From the NCBI RefSeq assembly GCF_015058545.1, contig NZ_SVCB01000070.1, positions 1-10,282 of the forward strand: a stretch of 10,282 nucleotides of DNA, in the 5' to 3' direction. The notes below the pieces were generated by a model. That model had not been told where the DNA came from and did no database searches. It saw only the letters and a list, made by a program, of their open reading frames with translations. Source of the stretch: Veillonella sp. Its GTDB lineage: Bacteria; Bacillota; Negativicutes; Veillonellales; Veillonellaceae. Made by a program: the position numbers and the translations under genes. Numbering within the stretch: position 1 is the stretch's first letter; every line of letters begins with the position of its first letter. Shown here piece by piece: positions 1 to 6,071 of this stretch.

Positions 1-207
1 GAATTCCTGCAAGCCCGTACCGTCATCAACTACGATAATACGTTTCGACACATTAACCTGTGGTGCCGCCAAACCGACACCGTCGGACACACGCATAGTT
101 TCCGCCATATCATCTAAGAGCTGGCGCATTTTTTTATTTACAAAATCTACAGGCTCTGCTACCTGTTTTAAGACAGGATGACCTGCTTTAATAATTTCTA
201 ATACCAT
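1..207 (-). CDS. def: Peptide deformylase, N-terminal part (cut by window edge)
   Basis: Peptide deformylase removes the formyl group from the starting methionine of new proteins at the ribosome exit, using a metal ion. The 69 codons visible begin MVLEIIKAGHPVLKQVA and contain the family's first motif, GVGLAAPQ, at residues 43-50. The other two catalytic motifs (EGCLS and HExxH) would lie beyond the left edge, so activity cannot be judged. The ATG at 205-207 follows a strong AGGAGG (212-217) at good spacing. It lies 11 bp after the priA stop, which is an in-frame tandem TAA-TAG whose TAG overlaps the ribosome binding site, suggesting coupled translation. The order priA-def is common in Firmicutes, usually followed by fmt. 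The family call is firm. Confidence 0.95.
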   Translation of the reverse strand, partial: MVLEIIKAGHPVLKQVAEPVDFVNKKMRQLLDDMAETMRVSDGVGLAAPQVNVSKRIIVVDDGTGLQEF

Positions 208-218
208 ATTGCCTCCTA

Positions 219-2399
219 TTAAACGGGATCCACGTCAATTTGCAGTCCCTCTTGTGTAAAAATCCACGATGTATATATATATTCTTTTATTTTCTCTAAA
301 TGATTACCCCGCACCATAATCGCTACGCGATATAAATCGCGCACCTTTTTTATGCCTTCCTGATAGGGTCCCATCACATCCAGTCCCCCCGGTACGGCAA
401 ACGGTTCCAGCGCCGCTACTATACGCTCCGCTATGTCCATGGCTTTCGCTTCCTCTTTATGTTGAATGCGAAAATGCATCATAGAACCTAATGGCGGATA
501 CCCCAGTAATTCACGAGCTTTTATTTCTTCTTCGTAAAAACCCACATAGTCATGAGCCTTACTCTTTATTATAGCATAATGTAAAGGATTATAGGTCTGA
601 ATTACAACTTGACCTTTACCGGTACTGCGCCCGGCTCGTCCCGCTACCTGCGTAAGTAAGTCAAACGTCCGTTCCGATGCGCTGTATAAAGGAATATTCA
701 GTACCGAATCGGCCGTTAAAACCCCCACTGCGGTTACCCCTTTAAAATCATGCCCTTTGGCCACCATTTGCGTGCCCAGCAAAATATCATAACGTCCTTC
801 ACCAAAATCGTTTAGAATCTGTTCGCCATTGCCTTTTTTGGCTGTCACATCTTGATCGAGCCGCGCTATACGGGCACCGCGGAAATTGCGCTGCAATTCC
901 TCTTCCACCTTCTGCGTACCGGAGCCGAAGAATTTTATCTTCTGACTGCCGCAATGAGGACAAACCGTAGGTACCGGTTCATGATGTTCACAGTAATGAC
1001 AACGCAATTCTTCACCTTCACGATGGTACACCATGGCAATATCGCAGTGAGGACATTTGATGGGTTCACCGCAATCGCGACACATGACAAAAGTACTAAA
1101 ACCGCGACGATTTAAAAGGATAATCATTTGCTCTTTATTGGCTAAGGTCTGGCGAATTAAATGACTCATAGCACCGGAAAAAACAGAATAATTACCGTAA
1201 ACCATTTCTTCCTTCATGTCAATAATCTGTACTTTAGGCAAGGGCTGATGAAAAATTCGATGTTTCAATTCCAGTAAGGTATATTGTCCCTGTTTTGCCA
1301 AGTAGTACGATTCAATCGATGGCGTGGCGGACCCCAAAATGAGGGGACAACTATTAGCTTCGGCACGCCAACGGGCTACCATGCGTGCATGGTAACGCAC
1401 CATGTCTTCCTGCTTGTACGAAGTATCATGTTCTTCGTCCACGATGATTAAACCGATATCATCAGTGGGAGCAAACACGGCGGACCTGGCACCGATAATA
1501 ATATGGCTGTCCTTACGTCGTAAGCGCTCCCAATTATTATACCGTTCGCTGATGGTAAGCTTACTGTGAAAAACAACTACTTCGTCGCCGAAAGTATCCA
1601 CGAAACGCTTTACAATCTGATTGGTCAGCATAATTTCCGGCACTAACACGATGGCAATTTTATCTTTAGTCAAACAATCCTTAGCAGCCTTCATATAAAT
1701 CTGCGTTTTACCGCTGCCCGTTACGCCATGAAGCAAGAATGTACCAGCTTCACTTGCCAGCACCGCTTTTTGAATGGGCTCATAGCAGCGTAATTGTTCG
1801 TCCGTTAATGGTAAATCCTTGGCTTGACGGGCATCAAACTTCGTCTTTGTCTTACTGTATCGTTCTTCTACGGTAATGCCTTCATAGGTCATAACCTGTT
1901 TTATAACGGGTAAAGTAAATCCGTCTTTTTGTAGACTATGAACTGATGCGGTACCCAACTCCTGTAAATAAAAGCCAAGTTCCCTTTGACGTTTTCGCTT
2001 CGGCGGAATATGTTCCGGCTTAAACCAAGGTTCAACCAGTAACCATTGTTCCTTTGGGCGTCCATAGCTTTTTAATTGCTTTTTATCGATTGTAAATAAA
2101 CTGAGAGCTTCGGACAACGCACAAAGATAATACTCACTTAAGCGCTTCGCCGTAGCCAGCATTTCCGGCGTAAACCATGGTTCCTTATCCAATACTGCTT
2201 GGATAGGTTTAATTTGATACGACGGTATTTCTTCCAGCTCACGATAGCCGATAAGAATTCCTTCTTCACGAGTACGCCCCAAAGGGACAGCTACACGTGT
2301 ACCCGGCATAATCGTGCCTAAATGTTCCGGCACGGCATAGCTGAACGGACTATTCATTTTTTTAGCCGGTCGATTGATAATAACCTCTGCTACACGCAT
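219..2399 (-). CDS. priA: Primosomal protein N' (replication restart helicase PriA)
   Basis: PriA is a 3'-to-5' DNA helicase that recognises stalled forks and reloads the replication machinery. The 726-residue product has the usual full length. The N-terminal DNA-binding domain (about 1-105) starts MRVAEVIINRPAKK. The helicase core shows Walker A GVTGSGKT (225-232), DEEH box (321-324), GSATPS (356-361), and the C-terminal lobe motifs MVAKGHDF (545-552) and QVAGRAGR (584-591). Between the lobes sit eight zinc-binding cysteines in CxxC pairs (440/443, 449/452, 467/470, 480/483), as in known PriA. The ATG start is supported by AGGAGGG at 2405-2411, 5 bp upstream. It has its own extended -10 promoter and lies 11 bp before def. 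In many Firmicutes priA directly follows coaBC; here metK and a malate enzyme gene lie between. No defects seen. Confidence 0.97.
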   Translation of the reverse strand: MRVAEVIINRPAKKMNSPFSYAVPEHLGTIMPGTRVAVPLGRTREEGILIGYRELEEIPSYQIKPIQAVLDKEPWFTPEMLATAKRLSEYYLCALSEALSLFTIDKKQLKSYGRPKEQWLLVEPWFKPEHIPPKRKRQRELGFYLQELGTASVHSLQKDGFTLPVIKQVMTYEGITVEERYSKTKTKFDARQAKDLPLTDEQLRCYEPIQKAVLASEAGTFLLHGVTGSGKTQIYMKAAKDCLTKDKIAIVLVPEIMLTNQIVKRFVDTFGDEVVVFHSKLTISERYNNWERLRRKDSHIIIGARSAVFAPTDDIGLIIVDEEHDTSYKQEDMVRYHARMVARWRAEANSCPLILGSATPSIESYYLAKQGQYTLLELKHRIFHQPLPKVQIIDMKEEMVYGNYSVFSGAMSHLIRQTLANKEQMIILLNRRGFSTFVMCRDCGEPIKCPHCDIAMVYHREGEELRCHYCEHHEPVPTVCPHCGSQKIKFFGSGTQKVEEELQRNFRGARIARLDQDVTAKKGNGEQILNDFGEGRYDILLGTQMVAKGHDFKGVTAVGVLTADSVLNIPLYSASERTFDLLTQVAGRAGRSTGKGQVVIQTYNPLHYAIIKSKAHDYVGFYEEEIKARELLGYPPLGSMMHFRIQHKEEAKAMDIAERIVAALEPFAVPGGLDVMGPYQEGIKKVRDLYRVAIMVRGNHLEKIKEYIYTSWIFTQEGLQIDVDPV

Positions 2400-2404
2400 G
2401 CTAT

Positions 2405-2454
2405 CCCTCCTTTGCAGTATTTTTTATTATACCATTTTTTTCGATATTTTTAAA
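2405..2454 (-). promoter_or_regulatory. Predicted extended -10 promoter and RBS of priA-def
   Basis: On the minus strand there is a perfect TATAAT (2426-2431) preceded by TGG, an extended -10 element. A weak -35, TTTAAA (2449-2454), lies 17 bp upstream. Transcription would start near 2419, giving a leader of about 20 nt with the ribosome binding site AGGAGGG at 2405-2411. With the terminator of the upstream gene at 2508-2562, this makes priA-def a separate transcription unit. Confidence 0.6.
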
Positions 2455-2507
2455 TAATAGACAGGTCAATTCGAATACAAATAATGCGTATTTTGAGTAT
2501 GGACTCT

Positions 2508-2562
2508 AAAAAATTCCCTCCCCGAACTTCGTTAATGAATAAGTGGCTCGCAGAGGGAATTT
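2508..2562 (-). terminator. Intrinsic terminator after the malic/malolactic enzyme gene
   Basis: Read on the minus strand, AAATTCCCTC (2553-2562) and GAGGGAATTT (2511-2520) form a perfect 10-bp stem closing a loop of about 32 nt. The stem runs directly into a T tract (2508-2513). The loop is longer than usual. A smaller hairpin, TTGCC-N7-GGCAA (2566-2582), lies between this and the corrected stop of the enzyme gene at 2591. Confidence 0.7.
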
Positions 2563-2590
2563 ACTTTGCCTTTTTCAGGCAATTATTTAA

Positions 2591-2766
2591 TTATTCTTTC
2601 GTCAAATCCTTATATTCAGGGATCCATTTAATGGACTTCACTGTTTTTGGTACTTCCTCTTTAGTAATTTTCGCCAAATTCTGAGCGACTGCTTCTTCGG
2701 CAACAGCAATGGCAATCGTTTCGGAGAATTCCGTAAGTTTTGATACCGGTGGAATCGTAGCCGCCC
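2591..2766 (-). other. Displaced C-terminal reading frame of the malic/malolactic enzyme (frameshift)
   Basis: A run of four C (2764-2767 on the plus strand, GGGG in the gene) is where the gene loses its frame, at about codon 501. In the original frame the protein continues with a strongly basic tail unlike the family and stops at 2638. In the alternative frame, as if one more G were present, the sequence reads P-G-A-A-T-I-P-P-V-S-K-L. It stays open for about 57 codons, through an acidic/alanine-rich helix, and ends WIPEYKDLTKE at a TAA (2591-2593). With one base added the protein would be 558 residues. Lack of decay in this frame suggests a sequencing error or a very recent mutation. A -1 slip on G-GGG would give the same protein. 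Confidence 0.85.
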
Positions 2767-4266
2767 CGGTTTCGTCACATCAATGATACCGCCCAAGGAA
2801 TGCGCCGCTTTGGATATCATTTGGTCTGTCAAAAGTTTAGCTCCAGCCGCAATAGCACCAAGTCCAAGGCCCGGATAAATCAAAGCATTATTGGCCTGAC
2901 CAATGTCATACGTAACACCATTATAAGAAACCGGTTTAGCCGGAATCCCCGTTGCTACCAAGGCTTTGCCATCCGTCCAAGTAATGAGCTGTTCCGCCGT
3001 TGCTTCAGCCAGTTCAGTAGGATTACTTAACGGGAAGATAATAGGACGTGCCGTATGAGCTGCCATTTCTTTTACAATTGCTTCCGTAAAGGCACCGCTC
3101 TTAGTGGAAGTGCCTACCAAAATTGTCGGATGAATGGCTTTAACGCAGTCTTCAAGGGTCGTTAATTTCTTCGTATCGCCGCCTAAATACGCTTTAACAT
3201 AGTCATTAGCTTCCAATTCACTGCGTTTACGGGCAAACGGTTTTTGTTCCGGTGTTAAATCATCCATATCGTCGAATAAAAGACCCTGTTTATCTACCAA
3301 GTAGAATTTCTTGATAGCCTCTTCACTCGGTACGCCTTGGTCCACATATTCTTGTAAAACGCGATTAGCAATACCGCAACCGGCCGTACCGGCACCGAAG
3401 CACATATACACTTGGTCTTTTAATTCTTCACCGGAAATTTTTAAACCACCTAAAATACCGGCTAAGGAAATAATACCGGTTCCTTCAATATCATCGTTAA
3501 AAACAGGGTATTTATCTTTATACGCATTTAAAATATTGGCTACATTATCACGACCGAAGTCTTCAAAATGAAGATATAAATTAGGGAATAATTTTTCAAC
3601 AGTTTCTACGAATTGATCTACAAATTTATAGTACGGTTCACCGCTCACACGTTTATGTTTATTGCCCAAATATAACGGATCATCCAAAAGTTCTTGACGA
3701 TTGGTACCCACATCGAGCACAACCGGTAATACGCGCTGTGGGTCTAAACCGGCGGCCGCCGTATACACCATCAATTTACCGATGGAAATGGCAACCCCGT
3801 TAAGGCCCCAGTCACCGATACCCAAAATAGCTTCCGCATCGGTTACGACAATTAAATTAATATCACGGCCATAGGCAGCATTTTTTAAAGCGGCTTCCAT
3901 ATTTTCCGGGTTATCAATCGATAAAAAGGCAGAATTCTGCGGCGTTGTATAATATTCGCTGTAATTACGAATCGTATCGGCAATACATGGGTCATACACA
4001 ATCGGCAAAAACTCTTCAACATGCTGACTGAACAAATAGTAGAACAAGGTACGGTTATGGCTAAACACCTTCATTAGGAAATGGCGTTTATCCACATCGT
4101 TAGTTTTCATAGACATAGCTTTATATGCCTGATCTGCCTGCTCTTCAATGGTCTGAATTTTGTCGGGAATCATACCCTTTAACTTAAACAGTTCACGTTC
4201 TTCAGCAGTGAATGCCGTTCCCTTATTTAAAAAAGGGTCATTAATAATATCATATGCATTTTTCAT
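2638..4266 (-). CDS. Malolactic enzyme / NAD-dependent malic enzyme, C-terminus frameshifted
   Basis: Enzymes of this family oxidise and decarboxylate malate to pyruvate with NAD, or, in the malolactic subgroup, convert malate to lactate and CO2. Visible features are the N-terminal signature DPFLNKGTAFT (10-20), catalytic tyrosine in NRTLFYYLF (71-79), active-site lysine in GKL (K164), metal ligands in FEDF (E235, D236) and FNDDIEGTG (D258/D259), the NAD-binding GAGTAGCGIA (291-300), SNPT (414-417) and NNALIYPGLGLGA (459-471). From memory it resembles lactic-acid-bacterial malolactic enzymes more than E. coli MaeA, so either function is possible. AAGGAGG (4273-4279) supports the ATG. The literal frame gives 542 residues, but the last 41 are out of frame; the true end is probably 2591. 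All recognised catalytic residues precede the shift. Confidence 0.9.
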   Translation of the reverse strand: MKNAYDIINDPFLNKGTAFTAEERELFKLKGMIPDKIQTIEEQADQAYKAMSMKTNDVDKRHFLMKVFSHNRTLFYYLFSQHVEEFLPIVYDPCIADTIRNYSEYYTTPQNSAFLSIDNPENMEAALKNAAYGRDINLIVVTDAEAILGIGDWGLNGVAISIGKLMVYTAAAGLDPQRVLPVVLDVGTNRQELLDDPLYLGNKHKRVSGEPYYKFVDQFVETVEKLFPNLYLHFEDFGRDNVANILNAYKDKYPVFNDDIEGTGIISLAGILGGLKISGEELKDQVYMCFGAGTAGCGIANRVLQEYVDQGVPSEEAIKKFYLVDKQGLLFDDMDDLTPEQKPFARKRSELEANDYVKAYLGGDTKKLTTLEDCVKAIHPTILVGTSTKSGAFTEAIVKEMAAHTARPIIFPLSNPTELAEATAEQLITWTDGKALVATGIPAKPVSYNGVTYDIGQANNALIYPGLGLGAIAAGAKLLTDQMISKAAHSLGGIIDVTKPGRLRFHRYQNLRNSPKRLPLLLPKKQSLRIWRKLLKRKYQKQ

Positions 4267-4281
4267 ATAAATCCTCCTTCT

Positions 4282-4297
4282 GAATTACCGATAATTC
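4282..4297. promoter_or_regulatory. Palindrome just upstream of the malic/malolactic enzyme RBS
   Basis: GAATTA-CCGA-TAATTC is a perfect 6-bp inverted repeat ending 3 bp from the AAGGAGG ribosome binding site. Its CCGATAATT portion recurs at 4338-4346, 50 bp away (about five helical turns). It could be a repressor operator or a small leader hairpin. No regulator gene is visible in the window, so the role is inference. Confidence 0.35.
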
Positions 4298-4344
4298 AAA
4301 AACAAAAATTACATACGTTATCAGGGGATTATGAACGCCGATAA

Positions 4345-4367
4345 TTGATAAACTAATTCAGTATCAA
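4345..4367. promoter_or_regulatory. Inverted repeat TTGATA-N11-TATCAA, possible operator
   Basis: A perfect 6-bp inverted repeat with an 11-bp centre lies about 80 bp upstream of the malic/malolactic enzyme start. Long, interrupted dyads of this kind are typical of LysR-type regulator sites, and malolactic genes of lactic acid bacteria are controlled by the LysR-type MleR. The link is inference; the dyad itself is directly visible. Confidence 0.3.
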
Positions 4368-4399
4368 AACATGCTATATCGATATATTTAAACTTTTCT

Positions 4400-4436
4400 T
4401 CTTTAATTATACAATAAGTATTACTGTCATGGTCAA
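4400..4436 (-). promoter_or_regulatory. Weak candidate promoter for the malic/malolactic enzyme gene
   Basis: On the minus strand TTGACC is followed after 19 bp by a perfect TATAAT. The spacer is longer than the optimal 17, so the match is only moderate. It would give a leader of roughly 130 nt containing the inverted repeats at 4345-4367 and 4282-4297. No better sigma-A-like pair was found closer to the gene. Confidence 0.3.
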
Positions 4437-4491
4437 ACATTTTTTCAATAAAGAAAATAATTTCACAAATTGAATAAAAAAATCCGGCATG

Positions 4492-4531
4492 GTAAGTAAT
4501 AATATATCTCAACCGGAGTAAGTAATAATAT
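4492..4531. repeat. 14-bp direct repeat, GTAAGTAATAATAT, two copies
   Basis: Identical copies at 4492-4505 and 4518-4531 are 26 bp apart start to start. Each is preceded by CCGG (4484-4487 and 4513-4516), so the duplicated unit may be longer and slightly degenerate. The second copy ends about 9 bp from the T tract of the metK terminator. It could be a duplicated protein-binding site or a local duplication. Confidence 0.5.
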
Positions 4532-4539
4532 CTTTCAAC

Positions 4540-4574
4540 AAAAAACAGAGACCATATCGAAGATACAGTCTCTG
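4540..4574 (-). terminator. Intrinsic terminator of metK
   Basis: On the minus strand CAGAGAC (4568-4574) pairs with GTCTCTG (4546-4552), and the stem extends inward through TGTATC/GATATG with two G-T pairs. This makes about 13 bp around a very short loop (TTC), followed by six T (4540-4545). It lies about 80 bp beyond the metK stop and separates metK from the malate enzyme gene. Confidence 0.85.
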
Positions 4575-4653
4575 CTCTATAGATTTGAAATTAAAACCAG
4601 CTTGTTAAAATGTAAGCCATTTAAAGCAGTCTGTTTAATTTCAGATTATTTAA

Positions 4654-5844
4654 TTATAAACCAGCTTCTTTGCGAAGAACATCAGCTTTATCAGTGTGTT
4701 CCCAAGGCAAATCAACATCGGTACGACCGAAGTGACCGTAAGCTGCCGTCTGATGATAGATTGGGCGGAGCAAATCAAGCATTTCAATAATGCCGGCCGG
4801 ACGAAGGTCAAAATGTTTCTTAACGAGTTCGCCGATTTGCTGTTCGGAGATTTTACCTGTACCGAAAGTTTCTACCATGATGGATACAGGTTTAGCTACG
4901 CCGATAGCATAAGCAATCTGAATTTCACATTTATCGGCAAGACCGGCTGCTACGATGTTTTTAGCTACATAACGAGCTGCATAGGCCGCACTGCGGTCAA
5001 CTTTTGTAGGATCCTTACCGGAGAATGCACCACCGCCGTGACGAGCCATACCGCCGTAAGTATCAACGATAATCTTACGACCTGTTAAGCCGGCGTCGCC
5101 TTGCGGGCCGCCGATTACAAAACGACCGGTTGGGTTGATGAAGAATTTAGTGTTTTCATCAACAAAACCTTCCGGTAATACCGGTTTAATAACCAATTCT
5201 TTAAGGTCTGCTTCGATTTGTTCACGGGATACTTCAGGACCGTGCTGCGTGGAAATTACGATGGTTTCAATACGTTTAGGCACGCCGTCAACGTATTCAA
5301 CAGTTACCTGAGTTTTACCGTCCGGACGAAGGTAAGGCAAAGTACCGTCTTTACGAACTTTAGTCAATTGACGGGATAAGCGATGTGCAAGAGCAATAGG
5401 CATTGGCATGAATTCTTCGGTTTCGTTAGTTGCATAACCAAACATCATCCCTTGGTCGCCGGCACCGATTTTATCAAATTTATCTGCGCCGCCTTCACGG
5501 GTTTCCAACGCATCGTCTACACCCATAGCGATATCGGCAGATTGTTCGTCAATAGCTACATTAACGCCGCAAGTATCGCAGTCAAAACCGTATTTAGCAC
5601 GAGTATACCCGATTTCGCGAATCGTTTCACGAACAATATGATTAATATCTACATAACAGTTAGTGGAAATTTCACCCACTACATGAACTTGACCTGTTGT
5701 TACAAGTGTTTCACATGCTACATGTGCCGTTGGATCTTGCGCAATAATCGCATCAAGTACGGCGTCTGAAATTTGGTCAGCGATTTTATCAGGATGACCT
5801 TCCGTTACGGATTCAGATGTGAAAAATACATGTTTTTCAGCCAT
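4654..5844 (-). CDS. metK: S-adenosylmethionine synthase (methionine adenosyltransferase)
   Basis: MetK makes S-adenosylmethionine from methionine and ATP in the cytoplasm, supplying the cell's main methyl donor. The 396-residue protein has normal length and all hallmarks: GHPDK (16-20), the GAGDQG signature (127-132), the glycine-rich phosphate-binding GGGAFSGKD (270-278) followed by KVDRSAAYAARYVAKNIV, and the C-terminal RPIYHQTAAYGHFGR (360-374). The ATG start is preceded by GGAGG (5855-5859) at a 10-bp spacing. The gene is monocistronic by appearance: promoter at 6043-6071, a SAM-I riboswitch in the leader and an intrinsic terminator at 4540-4574. It is thus predicted to be shut off by its own product. 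Its position between coaBC and priA is not the classical Firmicute order. No irregularities in the reading frame. Confidence 0.98.
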   Translation of the reverse strand: MAEKHVFFTSESVTEGHPDKIADQISDAVLDAIIAQDPTAHVACETLVTTGQVHVVGEISTNCYVDINHIVRETIREIGYTRAKYGFDCDTCGVNVAIDEQSADIAMGVDDALETREGGADKFDKIGAGDQGMMFGYATNETEEFMPMPIALAHRLSRQLTKVRKDGTLPYLRPDGKTQVTVEYVDGVPKRIETIVISTQHGPEVSREQIEADLKELVIKPVLPEGFVDENTKFFINPTGRFVIGGPQGDAGLTGRKIIVDTYGGMARHGGGAFSGKDPTKVDRSAAYAARYVAKNIVAAGLADKCEIQIAYAIGVAKPVSIMVETFGTGKISEQQIGELVKKHFDLRPAGIIEMLDLLRPIYHQTAAYGHFGRTDVDLPWEHTDKADVLRKEAGL

Positions 5845-5861
5845 TTACCCTTTACCTCCAT

Positions 5862-5892
5862 AAAAAAATTCCTCATCAGCCAAGCGATGAGG
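5862..5892 (-). terminator. Riboswitch terminator (expression platform)
   Basis: CCTCATC-GCTTGGCT-GATGAGG is a 7-bp perfect stem with an 8-nt loop, followed by AA and then a run of T that includes seven consecutive T at 5862-5868. Its 5' arm is also the antiterminator partner of the aptamer's closing strand. It stands just before the metK ribosome binding site, GGAGG at 5855-5859. Confidence 0.92.
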
Positions 5893-5995
5893 AATAGAAC
5901 CCCATCTTTCGGCATATACCGTCGGACTTAGCACCTTTTCACATGAATGGTTGCTGTAGCTTCACAGGGCCTTTCCCTCCACTACTCTTGATGAG
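5862..5995 (-). promoter_or_regulatory. SAM-I (S-box) riboswitch controlling metK
   Basis: The metK leader contains the conserved SAM-I aptamer: AGAGTAGTGGAGGGA, GGCCC, GAAGC...GCAACC, GGTGCTAAGTCC, and an AAAGATGG closing strand. P1 pairs CTCATC (5990-5995) with GATGGG (5901-5906). The same 3' strand, GATGGGG (5900-5906), can instead pair with CCTCATC (5886-5892), forming an antiterminator. When SAM holds P1 closed, CCTCATC is free to pair with GATGAGG (5871-5877) and forms a terminator with a T tract. All four strands of the switch are visible, so the mechanism is transcription termination at high SAM. Read-through from the coaBC operon would meet the same switch. Confidence 0.96.
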
Positions 5996-6019
5996 ACAAA
6001 AATTACTATTAATTTAATT

Positions 6020-6036
6020 GTGATAGTTTATATCAC
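6020..6036. repeat. Perfect dyad at the predicted metK transcription start
   Basis: GTGATA-GTTTA-TATCAC is a 6-bp perfect inverted repeat with a 5-bp centre. It begins about 7 bp after the predicted -10 box, so it would occupy the first 17 bases of the transcript. It could be an operator or a 5' hairpin that stabilises the leader RNA. It does not match the spacing of CRP-type or Rex-type sites. Confidence 0.5.
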
Positions 6037-6042
6037 TGATTC

Positions 6043-6071
6043 ATTATACTATGGAATTACAATTCTGCCAA
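6043..6071 (-). promoter_or_regulatory. Sigma-A-type promoter of metK, inside the end of coaBC
   Basis: TTGGCA (6066-6071) and a perfect TATAAT (6043-6048) are separated by exactly 17 bp on the minus strand. The -35 lies in the last codons of coaBC and the spacer covers the coaBC stop codon. Transcription should start near 6036, about 40 nt before the riboswitch aptamer. Confidence 0.8.

Larger units (their letters stand above)
4267..4653. other. 387-bp intergenic region between metK and the malic/malolactic enzyme
   Basis: This AT-rich gap holds the metK terminator (4540-4574), a candidate promoter and two inverted repeats before the enzyme gene, a 14-bp direct repeat (4492-4505 and 4518-4531), and a near-copy of the last bases of metK (4589-4603). 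A 63-codon minus-strand frame (4321-4512) begins with TTG, has no convincing ribosome binding site, and reads ...YIDIACFDTELVYQLSAFIIP before its TGA. Its amino-acid composition is protein-like, so it may be the remnant of a lost gene, but I do not recognise it and do not call it as a gene. Confidence 0.5.

Noticed and set aside
1..6. EcoRI site at the very first base, hinting at a cloning junction
   Set aside because: The def frame reads through it normally and other GAATTC sites occur inside genes (for example in priA and metK), so no artefact is indicated.
852..1115. Plus-strand open frame of 87 codons
   Set aside because: It lies wholly opposite the zinc-binding region of priA, whose frame has all family motifs; no ribosome binding site or recognisable protein.
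2484..2684. Plus-strand open frame of 66 codons over the priA/malate-enzyme junction
   Set aside because: It covers the minus-strand terminator and the displaced enzyme tail and has no ribosome binding site; best explained by those features.
4696..5769. Long plus-strand open frames opposite metK (130 and 128 codons)
   Set aside because: Antisense shadows of a fully conserved metK; the translations look like no known protein.
6020..6036. CRP- or Rex-type operator at the metK start
   Set aside because: The half-sites resemble TGTGA/TCACA but the spacing between them is 9 bp instead of 6.
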